Below, in pieces: positions 24,526-33,537 of a DNA stretch of 64,000 nt. Under the pieces are notes generated by a model, which was not told the DNA's origin, made no database searches, and was given only the letters and a program-made list of their open reading frames with translations. How positions within the stretch are numbered: position 1 is the stretch's first letter; the number at the start of each line of letters is the position of its first letter. The stretch is from Oscheius tipulae. Its lineage: Eukaryota; Nematoda; Chromadorea; Rhabditida; Rhabditidae. The position numbers and the translations under genes are program-made. The stretch covers positions 8,866,001 through 8,930,000 of the forward strand of contig JASJZH010000004.1 in the NCBI GenBank assembly GCA_037178975.1. Direction: 5' to 3'.

Positions 24526-26218
24526 TCACCCTAGGCCGTTAGAAGACGGCTCTCTCGAAACTTCTATTTTCTTCGAGCAGAAAAACCAAGATGCGATGTA
24601 TTTCCGGTACTCTGTGACCATAATCATGATTAGAATTGGATCCAGGCCTGTTCCGAGACACATCAGAAACGATACTGTAAGCGAAAATGTCTCTGACTCG
24701 ATTCCGAAGTAAGTCAACGCGATGCTAGACAGGGCAGGAATGTACGTCGTTATGATCGGGCAGAAGGTCTGAAAAAACTTTGAGTTTTGGTGGAAAACGG
24801 CTATAATCTGTAAGCGGAGAAGAGTAAAAAGTTGTTTCTGCATTTGGTACAACTTGGTCGATTTCGATATCATCGACATGTCATGCTTGAACTGTTTCAC
24901 GACGGAGAAAGCAAACTTGTTGATGACGATGTTGCTGATGATAATGAAGATGAACCGCTCGACTATGATAATGATCATCGTTGTGTCGTAGTGACCGTTT
25001 AACTGAAAAGAGAGATAGAGTAGAAACAAAGTAGAGGGCAAAGGATTCATTAATTGCATACATGACGTTGGCTGTAGACTAGGCAGCAGTGGAAAGACCT
25101 TGCTCTTGCTCAAACCTATTGTTTGGGGCACGGAGTTAAATTAAGCCTTCATGCAATGTGTCATATCTTTTTTCGGTATAAAAATTCCAGTCGCGCTTCT
25201 AGAGTGGTTTAGCTCGACTTCGCTGTTGTTAATTTTCAGTTTTCCAAAACTCACATAGGCCGTGTGTCCGATATAGGCGGTGTTCTGAGCCCATTGTCCC
25301 AAGTGCTTCCTTGTCGTTGCGTTGTATAGGGCATTTGTCGCATCGCTCGGTCGCATTGTGAAGAAAGAAGCCAATCCCCAATGAGCTACAATTAGAACAT
25401 ACAAACTGATCAGACTTGCTACTTTCCATGGTATAGAGAACCAGTTCTTCCATTCGAGCCTATGAGCAATTTAGTAAGAGAAAAAGTCTAAACATACTTG
25501 CAAACGTAGATGTACCGGTAGAGGTAGGAAAGAACGAGAGACTGGAGAAGAGCCGCATAGCAAGTGCAGTAGATTGAGAGCAGTATGCCTCCCCAGAACT
25601 GAGAGACATGAAGAAAACTAGTAGCGACTACTAGCCAGCACAATTCGGATGAGATAAAGAAAGGACCGAGAGTCACGTTGAAAAAAGAGAAAAGTCCAGC
25701 AATGAAGGTGTACAAAGCAAGGAGATACTTGTAAGTGCCGATTTCCTTGCTCGATCTGAAAGTTTATTACTTGAAACATGTCCATAATTAAATAGTTATC
25801 CCGTCGGTTTTACCGGCACCCTGTAAGAGGGTCAGCTAGAAGGAATCTCACCTGGTCCTTCTCGATAATTAAAAGACCTTTAACCGTAATATCTCTGCAG
25901 TCGGATATTTCTTCCGCACTGTCTTGGATGGCTAAGGATCTCTTTTTTAAGCGGTCATGGCCGACAGATGTCCCGTATCATCTTGGCAGTAAAAACTCTT
26001 TCTGGCATATACTTTATTCACTTTCTCTCGTACTCTCTACAGTCAGGCAAACCCAGATAATTTGACAAGACAATTTGGTCTGTGGTCTTTTTACCCATTA
26101 CCCTATTAAAAACGAAGACAAGCATTCACCGAAAAATTATGATCGGTAGCAGTATGAGGTTCAGAAGAAGAGCAAAGCCAGAAATGGCATTGTTCAAAGG
26201 ATCCACGTAGGCTCTCAT
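24526..26218 (-). CDS. Str-type chemoreceptor (7TM GPCR)
   Basis: Model, minus strand: exons 26218-26130, 25755-25498, 25459-25255 and 25002-24526, giving 342 aa, frame kept at each joint. TM1 lies in MRAYVDPLNNAISGFALLLN..., the IGTYKYLLALYTFIAGLF block is the Str-type TM2, and the C-terminal half ends with LGTGLDPILIMIMVTEYRKYI, the usual ALDP...YR ending. Exon 3 is cut at a perfect GTGAGT donor (25254-25249); reading on instead reaches a stop at 25141. Within exon 4, 24807-24769 looks like a retained intron: paralogues splice exactly here, the 3' end is TTTTTTCAG, but the expected GT donor is AT and the 39-nt stretch is in frame. It would add 13 residues before TM6. Putative sensory-neuron receptor. 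Confidence 0.8.
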
Positions 26219-27648
26219 CTTTTCGACGAGTTACTATTGTAACAGAACGGGAGTTTTCTAGTTTCGTACGTTATTCAATTCTACGGAGGTATGTTGTAAA
26301 TCCGTTTATTGACTGCTAATGAGAACATGGTTATGAGGCTAAAGTTGAGATCGAAAGTGATAAAGAGCGATCGGGAGTAAATTGAATTGGGAACAAAATG
26401 TGTTCAAGGAAAGGTTTAAGCTAGGTAAAGAAACAAGAAGAAAGGTTTGTTCTTTTTTAAAACATTGAATAAGGAGTGGACCTGTGAGTTGACCGCCTTC
26501 CAGTTTTTCATTCCTATGGATGCGGAAGAATCCACAATGAAGAGAATAGACAAGACTTTTTAACCTCGTCACAAAGCGTCTTTGGCACGCAATTGGGTTC
26601 TTCTCGTCCACCCTTCCTTTCTTCATGATACTTTGGCACATGGAGATATCCCTTGATGCATTGGTATTTTCCATTAGCAGTCTCTTGACTCGAACCTGAG
26701 CACAACAACTTCCTTTTTGCAGACGTAACGAAAGAATCTTACGTTGCCCATAATGCAAGGACAATCATTAATACAAGGCTTCCTCTTTTCGAATCACAAC
26801 TAAAAATTATTAGTCGTGAATTATTAGTTTTATTGTTTGCATGGGCACAATACTCATCCCCGCCATCGTTATAATTTCCAATCATTGGACATCAAGGAAT
26901 GTTGTGAGCTGTGCTGTCATAAACTACCTTTCCCTGAAAATTTATTCAATTCTTCCAATGTGGGTAATTCCAATCTAGATAAAAAATTATATTTCGCCCT
27001 GGTCCCAGACAAAATTGCCTCCGTAGTTTGTGCTTATATCAAATATTGTTAGACCTTAAATGACTACAAAAACGGCCTCTTCGACGTACTGTTCAGAAAC
27101 TCTGCACCTTGAACAACTAAAGTGACACAGTATATATAAGCTGACAAAAGTTAAGCGAGATTTCTCACATCATCTTCTCTTCAGCCCAGACCGGGTTAGA
27201 CATTCCACGTAACTTCACCCAATTACGAGACTTTTTACATGTCGCAAATTTTGTGTTAAGGCTGTGTCTAATTGCATGGCAGTCAAAATATTGGATCTTG
27301 TGAAAAACAAACGACCAGTTCACAGCAAATTTTCACCCCACATCAAGAACGTTCCTATCAGTGTTTTCGATCTCCGACCTGGTGTTTGGCACTAAACTGT
27401 TGCCGTCTCGGTTCTTTCTCAGGGTCTTTGTTTACTTCCCCATATGGCTATTTTCTCGTCGCTAACAGGCCAACTAATTTGCTACTCGTTGGCTATTGTC
27501 TCGACGGTGTTTTCCTCTGCCGAAACGGGGTCCAAGGACGCACTGGTCGAACGCAGCGCTGAAACCGAACATGGAGGTGTGTAAACTTAACCTCCAACCC
27601 CCTGGGGCAGGACAAGAAACGGGTTGGAACGCCTGTCCACCAGGGGAG
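26219..27648. other. Intergenic; weak Cys-rich ORF on minus strand
   Basis: A minus-strand stretch near 26515-26780 encodes a Cys-containing peptide in two frames (for example CINDCPCIMG followed by a possible GTAAG donor), vaguely EGF-like, but no complete exon chain could be built. The remainder up to 27648 shows nothing recognisable and contains the 5' region of the Pro/Gln-rich gene. Confidence 0.35.
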
Positions 27649-27656
27649 TATAAAAG
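27649..27656 (+). promoter_or_regulatory. TATA box of the Pro/Gln-rich gene
   Basis: TATAAAAG lies 38 nt upstream of the ATG at 27694, in a spacing that fits a very short 5' leader. It is the clearest core promoter in the window and fits a highly expressed structural gene. Confidence 0.7.
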
Positions 27657-27693
27657 ACGGTCGGTTGGCAGAAGAAGACAGGCAAGCAGCAGC

Positions 27694-28902
27694 ATGCGTT
27701 CTGCAGTTCTCTTCTCCCTTCTGGCTTTCGGCTTCTGGTAAATTCCAAACTCCTACTCTTTTTCAACACTCTCTTTCAGCCACAACTCTGGTGGCGGCTA
27801 CGGTGGTGGTGGCTTCGGTGGTGGAGGGGGCGGCGGAGGATATGCTCAAGCTCCTCAGGGTGGTCCTTCTGCCTTCGGACCCCCGGCCAGCGGTGGTGGT
27901 GGATATGCTCAAGCTCCTCAAGGCGGACCTGGACCTTCCTACGCTCCTCAGGCTCCTCAAGGTGGAGGATACTCTCAACCTCAGGCTCCTCCCATGCCAA
28001 GCTTCCAGCCCCAGGCTCAGCCTCAGGGAGCATATGCTCGTCCTCAGCAAAGTTTTGCTCCTCCCCAGCCACAGGGACCTCCTCCCCCTATGCCGGCTCC
28101 ACAGCCCAGCTACCAGCCTCAGGCTGCTCCTCAACAGCAGGGTGGATACTCTCAGCCCCAGCAGAACTTTGCTCCTCCTCCTCAGCCCAGCTATCAACCT
28201 CAGGCTGCTCCACCTGCCCCGTCGGGAGGATATGCCCAGCCTCAGCAAAGCTTCGCTCCTCCTCCTCCCCAGCCTCAGGGACCTCCTCCTCCACCCATGC
28301 CGGCACCTCAGCCCAGCTACCAGTCTCAGCCTCAGCAAGCTCCTCAACAGCAGGGAGGATACGCCGCTTCTAGACCTCAGGGACCTCCTCCCCAGCCCAG
28401 CTTCCAGCCTCAACCTCAGCCTCAAGGAGGGTATGCCGCTCCCAGACTTCAGGCACCTCCTCCTCCTCCTCCTCCACCTCAGCCCAGCTTCCAGCCTCAG
28501 CCTCAGCAGCAGGGAGGATACGCTGCTCCCCAGCCTCAAGCACCTCCTCCTGCCCCGGCTCCCCAGCCTAACTACCAGCCTCAGCCCCAGCCTGGACCTG
28601 CTCCTCAACAACAAGGAGGTTATGCCGCTCCCAGACCTCAGGGACCACCTCCTCCTCCTATGCCCGCTCCTCAGCCTAGCTTCCAGCCTCAGCCTCAAGC
28701 TGCTCCTCAGGGTGGTTACTCTCAGCCCCAGGGACCTCCTCCTTCCCCTGCTGGACCTAGCGGTGGATACTCCGCTCCTCAAGCCCCTTCTGGTGAGTAC
28801 AGAGAATTCCTCTCGAAAGACTCTTAATTTTCAGGTGGAAGCTACGCCTCTGGATCAAGACGCTTCCAGAAGTTCCACAAGCTCCGTGCCTCTCGTGCCT
28901 AA
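27694..28902 (+). CDS. Secreted Gly/Pro/Gln/Tyr-rich low-complexity protein
   Basis: Three exons: 27694-27737, 27780-28792 and 28835-28902, giving 374 aa. Exon 1 encodes a signal peptide (MRSAVLFSLLAFGFC). A Gly-rich start (GGGYGGGGFGGG) leads into about 300 residues of imperfect repeats built from blocks such as GGYAAPRPQGPPPPP, PQPSFQPQPQ and SQPQ. The protein ends in a short basic tail (RRFQKFHKLRASRA). Regularly spaced Tyr in GGY contexts suggests dityrosine cross-linking. Nematode relatives in composition are disordered proteins of the pharyngeal cuticle, body cuticle or eggshell; the exact family cannot be named. Repeat codon use leaves two other frames open for 450 (plus) and 339 (minus) codons. 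These are shadows: only this frame has a signal peptide and consistent splice sites. Confidence 0.85.
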
Positions 28903-28955
28903 AGATCTCAATCCCCACTTCTTTGTAAATAGACAAGTCAATGAAGTCTTTCTTT

Positions 28956-29734
28956 CTAATTCTGTTGAATATGAACATTCTTCTTTGGAGCGAGTCGTAC
29001 ACGTTTCTTCGATCTAAGACACATCATAAGAACCTGTCGATAGGGTTTGTAAGAGAGAATATAAGCAGAAGCTCCTGCTGTTGGAACTCCGCAACCGGTA
29101 CAAATCATAATATCCAAAATGTCTGAAAAAGGCTCCACTAGTACCGCGGGGTGTATATATCTTCCTCTCTGTTTCTCTGTCTATATTTCCTTTGCTTTGG
29201 TTTCGCAACTTCTAGCTCCTACCTGCCCTCCAAGAATCGAATAAGATCATCAGTATCAAAGATCCCAGGAGCGAAACAGCAGATATCAACAGCACGACCG
29301 CGATAGATATCAGAGAGATCATAATAGTCCTTTGGTGCTTCTTTGTCTGTATTGACAACTCTGCAGCTTGAGCCAAAACGCTCCTTCTGATCATATAGAT
29401 GCAAAAACATGTTCCAAGTGGAGCAAAGACGATCAGGAAACATCCAAAGACGTACCCACCCAGTACGGATTGCACCAAATGGGTATGGCTATAACGTCGG
29501 CTCTCCATAGCTCCCTCATTTCTATTTGAAGCTCTTGGTAATAGCGTTGTTTCGTAGTGTATTGATCTTCGTAATATGTCGTTAATATGATCAGCATAAA
29601 GAGTACGACAGGTTCAAGGATGTAAATAGAGCAATACATAAAGTACTTGAAGTTTTTGTCGCTTAATTGGTGTGTAGGTGGCAAGACTTGATTCAGGCGA
29701 TAGTAGAAGAGAGAACAAAGTGCGGTAGCAGCGG
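28956..29734 (-). pseudogene. Srh/Str-like chemoreceptor, frameshifted, N terminus missing
   Basis: On the minus strand, an exon from 29734 encodes a receptor middle region (FFYYRLNQVLPPTHQLSDKN, then a TM in KYFMYCSIYILEPVVLFMLI). It continues in another frame with two more TMs (VFGCFLIVFAPLGT; MISLISIAVVLLISAVSLLG) to a donor at 29222. A final exon 29122-28956 encodes the last TM and a family-typical YKPYR tail. The frame change near 29452 is explained by a 4-nt deletion: the partial inverted copy at 30704-30836 has GGTTG where this copy has only G. No N-terminal exons were found upstream. Probably dead, unless the 4-nt change is a sequence error. Confidence 0.72.
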
Positions 29735-30703
29735 CTGAAAAAAGAGGTAACTTAATAAAGCGGTGACCGTCAGTTTTTTTTACACCGTACCCCTATAAAT
29801 CGTCACTCTGATGGCCCTCATAGCAATGAATTATAATCTGATAGGCTGCCCTCCACTCTAACATCTCTTTCGTACCTAATAGTTTTGTGCAAGTAACTAA
29901 TAACCATGTCTTAGCATGCAGAATGGTATCAATTGAGCAGGTGCTTGAGCCTTAAATTTATTTGCATATTTTCACTTGCTTGTCAACAGATCGGGAGCAG
30001 TCTGTCTCAATAGATAACACCATTTAGCGCATAACTTAGAGATTCAAATTTATACTCGAGATGCAAATGCTCTAGGGTTCGACGAGCGATACAATACGTT
30101 TGACCTCGTAGACAGAGAGTTTGGGGATATCTTGGACTTTGAAAAGTAGAAAACTAGTAAAACAAACCTGTTATGAGCGCTACAAGAAGAGCCGTTTGAA
30201 CTTGTCCCGGTATTCCAATTGTAGTGTAAGGATTTTGAAATTCTACAGCAATATAGGGGAGCAATATCCTAGGGGAGGCAAGAAATCCAAGGTGAAGTAC
30301 TAAAATAAAAGCTCTAAAATGCCTTGATGATCGATTAACAACTCAAAAACTAACATCGAGACATGGTACACCATAAGATATCTGAACTGTTTCGGCTTAT
30401 AGGGAGGAGACCGAAACAATAAGAGTATGGCCACTATGACTGAAACTGCTACCCAACTCTAAACGCATTTCGCGGTCAGTTGCTGGAAGAAAACATGCCT
30501 TCAGAACGATAGACATCCATTTCGGGTCCGGATCGAAAAATGCATTGATCCGAGTAGACATTTTTGGCTCCAAGAATGACTGAACCAATCTAGTCTTCCG
30601 AATATGACAGGTGGCTGGGATGTCTACTCGGGGGGATAACAAGTTAATTGCTTTTTTCAATCATACTAAATTGAACTTTGAGGTTCTTAGGTTAGTCTTT
30701 TTG
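29735..30703. other. No gene recognised
   Basis: This stretch lies between the frameshifted receptor and its inverted fragment. The N-terminal receptor exons expected here were not found. A 12-bp inverted repeat (CCGAGTAGACAT at about 30549 and its complement at about 30629) is present and unexplained. Confidence 0.45.
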
Positions 30704-30836
30704 GTAGCGCTATTACCAAGAGTTTCAAATAGAAACGTTCGACGTTATGGCCATACCCATTTGGTGCAATCCGTACTGGGTGGGTACGGTTGTCTTTGGA
30801 TGTTTCCTGATCGTCTTTGTTCCACTTGGAACACGT
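30704..30836 (+). pseudogene. Inverted partial copy of the 29-kb receptor
   Basis: About 130 nt match 29400-29560 in opposite orientation, including the block that encodes MAIPIWCNPYWVGTVVFG. An internal deletion near 30735 removes part of the preceding loop. This copy keeps the 4 nt missing from the 29-kb copy, so it preserves the older sequence at that site. It is fused at about 30837 directly to reverse-transcriptase sequence on the other strand, which suggests the segment moved together with, or next to, a retroelement end. Confidence 0.75.
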
Positions 30837-31375
30837 CTTCCAGTCGTTCAATTTGGATGTACGTCTCAGTCGTTGATTTGTCCATCGGTCTAGCATCGAG
30901 ATGCCTAACATTCTTCTCTCTAACTCTCTAAGCCACCATCAAAGACTTCCATCGGAATCTCGAAGCGCCCAGGATTCAGCTCCGAAGAGGACAATCGGGG
31001 TCACAACAGCTTCGAAGAGGTGTCTTCTCTTGCTCAGAGGGATTGTATCGCATAGCAGCTTTCTATTTTCGTTGAACTTCCAGTAACCCAGTCCAATCCG
31101 TCGTTTGATCTCTGCATTATCGACAATTGGTATGGAAATCTTCGATCCTAGAAAGGTGAAGGTATCCACAAACTTGACATTCTCTCCGAAGACAGAAATC
31201 GGTGCTCGTCCTTTGGTGGATGACATTGCGACTGTCTTCTCAAAGTTGATCTTTAGGCCCACTTTACCAAGACTATCTGTCAGTTTGACCAGCATTCTCT
31301 CCAATTCGGGACGGCTTTTGGCTAAGATCACGAGGTCGTCGGCGTAGGCAAGAAGAGGTAGTTGTTGCTTTATCG
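30837..31375 (-). mobile_element. Non-LTR retrotransposon reverse-transcriptase fragment
   Basis: The minus strand from 31375 encodes the C-terminal half of a non-LTR reverse transcriptase: PLLAYADDLVILAK (catalytic YADD), GLKINFEKT, FLGSKISIPIVDNAEIKRRI, VVTPIVLFGAESWAL, then after a frameshift near 30935 MLGISMLDRWTNQRLRR. This order fits RTE/CR1-like elements with a palm, thumb and post-RT region. The finger domain, endonuclease and 3' UTR are absent. The fragment ends abruptly at the receptor fragment (30836). Dead remnant. Confidence 0.85.
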
Positions 31376-31477
31376 CTGTATATTTATTGTAATTATTCTA
31401 GTTTTTCGATTTCCTCGTTTTCCGATGACGTTACGTGACTTTTAGAAGCTGGCAAATAGTGCTATCAGTAGCAGACC

Positions 31478-33260
31478 ATGTTGCTCTTGCTGAGATTTCT
31501 TCTAGCTTTTGCCTCTATTTCCCTGGCGGAATTCTCTCCGAGTTCAATCTAGGAGAGCTCGTTCGATATGTATGACTTCAATTTTTTGCGTAGTACAATT
31601 GAACTTTAGATGACATGACTACAACAATCCAACACTTTTCTTGGCAGCTGAAACTCAATTGGGAGCAACTTGACCGCCGATCAGAGCGGCTTTGAAAACA
31701 GCTGTGTCTGGAATTGCTTCTGGTGCATCGGGACAAACTGCAAATTTCTGAGACGGAGCAAACCAGCTTCTGTCTGCTTCGTGGTCATGAGCCTAAAATA
31801 CTTCAATGTCCTACACAACTGGGTCCCTGGCCAGCCTGGAGCAGGTTACCCATGCGGACTGCTAAAAAATGTCGACTCCAAATGGATGTGAGCTAACAAA
31901 CAATACAAGAAATAACAAGGATTTCAGATTCGCAGCTTGCAATAGTGCTCTGCCTTTTGTTTGTAGCGTGGACTCAAATGCCTCTCAGCTTGGCTATTGC
32001 TCTACCCAGCAACCTGCACCAACCTGTCCTTCTTCTTTGTCGTGTCCAGGTATTAAAAGACCATTGAGAGCAACAACAGCAAAATTTTAGGTGATTCCAT
32101 CTGCTCACAGGGATATACACTCTATGCCGGCTGTATGCGTTACAAGGTACGTTTGAGTTTTAAAAGAAAGAGAGACAGAAAGAGACATTGGGAAAAAGAG
32201 TCAGAGAGACGGGGAAACAGCGGCGGCTGTACTTAAATCTAAACGGTTTAAAATCCAGAACTTATTAAAATAATAACATTTTCAGTACATCGAAGCCTAC
32301 CATATTTTTGCTGAGACTCACCAACTGTGCAAACAACAATGCAACAATGGTCAAAATCGAAACTCCTGAGCTTAACAACTTTTTGGCACTATCATTCTTT
32401 TCTGTAATAGTGCTCTGCCATTTATTTGTATTGTTGATCCAAATGCTGCTCAACTGGAATATTGTCCCACACAGCAACCTGCACCAACCTGTCCTACGTT
32501 TTCGTGTCCAAGTATCCTAAAACAAGATAAAAGTTATGGTTTAACTTATTCTGTTTGTTCTCCGAGGTACTCACTTTTTTTGGAAACTATGTGCTACAAG
32601 GTAATATGTATTTTTAAATAACGTACCCGGCTTCAACACTTATGTAGTAGATCCTTGGATTGGGCTAACCTGTTCGAGTCAAACTGCGAGTTTTTGCCGC
32701 TGGCCAGATGGCTCCCTTTCAATTTACACCAACTTCGGAGATGAGGCGTATTCTGGCATCTGGGTACATACGTTTAACGCGGCTTAACGCTTCATCTATC
32801 CTAATGTGAATTAACTTGGTGCGCAGCAGGCTCAACCATTGGTGGGAACGCTCATAAACAACATGGGTAAATGTCACGGAAAACAATGAGCATTCCGGAA
32901 TGTTCTACCAATTTTTTAACCAGCTCCACACCAACATACATTCTCATCAACTTGTTTTAATCCGCTACGCACAAATTGTTTGTTTAAATAGGGGCAGTAA
33001 CTGCACTCTCTTTAATCGTCAAAACCTCAAACATTTTCAGTATGAGAACAAGTTTTGTGCAATCGTATGTGCTAATGAAGGCAACGCTGGTCAAAATCGA
33101 GACTCCAAAGCTGAACAATTCCTTGACTAACTTATCCGGTGTCAACACTTTATATGGAGACATTCCTTGGATTGAGCTAACCTGTTTGAGTACCCTGTAA
33201 AACTGAACCTGGCCAGATGGATCTGCTGTTACGTACTGGAACATCTGGAGTGGACGATAA
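31478..33260 (+). pseudogene. C-type-lectin-domain gene, decayed, several CTLD units
   Basis: A signal-peptide-like exon (MLLLLRFLLAFASISLAEF, 31478) ends at a stop. Farther on, one CTLD is nearly readable: AETQLGATLTADQSGFEN, LHNWVPGQPGAGYPCGLLKN, VDSKW, a 40-nt intron (31888-31927), then AACNSALPFVCSV, a Pro/Cys linker and, after an intron (32050-32090), the start of a second CTLD (GDSICSQGYTLYAGCMRYK). The second unit needs a frameshift to reach CANNNATMVKIETPELNN and later WIGLTC...WPDGS. A third copy near 33000-33240 repeats VKIETPKLNN and WIELTC but contains stops. One TGG of the first unit is now TGA (about 31754). Nematode clec genes encode secreted, often immune-responsive lectins; this one looks dead. 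Confidence 0.75.
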
Positions 33261-33537
33261 TAGCGTGCCTGAGTATCTAGGTAAATTCTGTTTCCAGACC
33301 GACGAGCAGTGAATCGGTTCTGCTTTAGAACTGCTGATATTTAAATTTAAAAGTTTGTCTTGAAATGAAAAGGATCGCAGTCTTTTTTTTCAAAAAGTTG
33401 TGACTCATGATCACTCTTGATAAAGTACAAAAACAGTCTGCTTCGAATATGCTAATGGTGCAATCGATCAAGATTCTTATCTGCAAACAGGGTCACTCTC
33501 TTGTGTGTTATTTCTCTATTGCTCCCGCGTCTTTGCC
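33261..33537. other. 5' flank of the amide hydrolase gene
   Basis: Short intergenic stretch with no recognised element. Confidence 0.4.

Noticed and set aside
25141-25254. Extension of Str-like exon 3 to a stop at 25141
   Set aside because: A perfect GTGAGT at 25254 and continuing homology in the next exon show this is intron sequence.
26339-26764. Minus-strand Cys-containing frames (EGF-like look)
   Set aside because: Cysteines fall in two different frames and no consistent exon chain could be built.
27763-28782. 339-codon minus-strand Arg/Leu/Ser-rich frame
   Set aside because: Antisense shadow of the same repeats; composition is dictated by the complementary CCT/CAG codons.
27665-29017. 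450-codon plus-strand frame rich in Leu/Pro/Ser
   Set aside because: It overlaps the Pro/Gln-rich gene in another phase; it has no signal peptide or splice logic and exists because the repeat codons lack stops in every frame.
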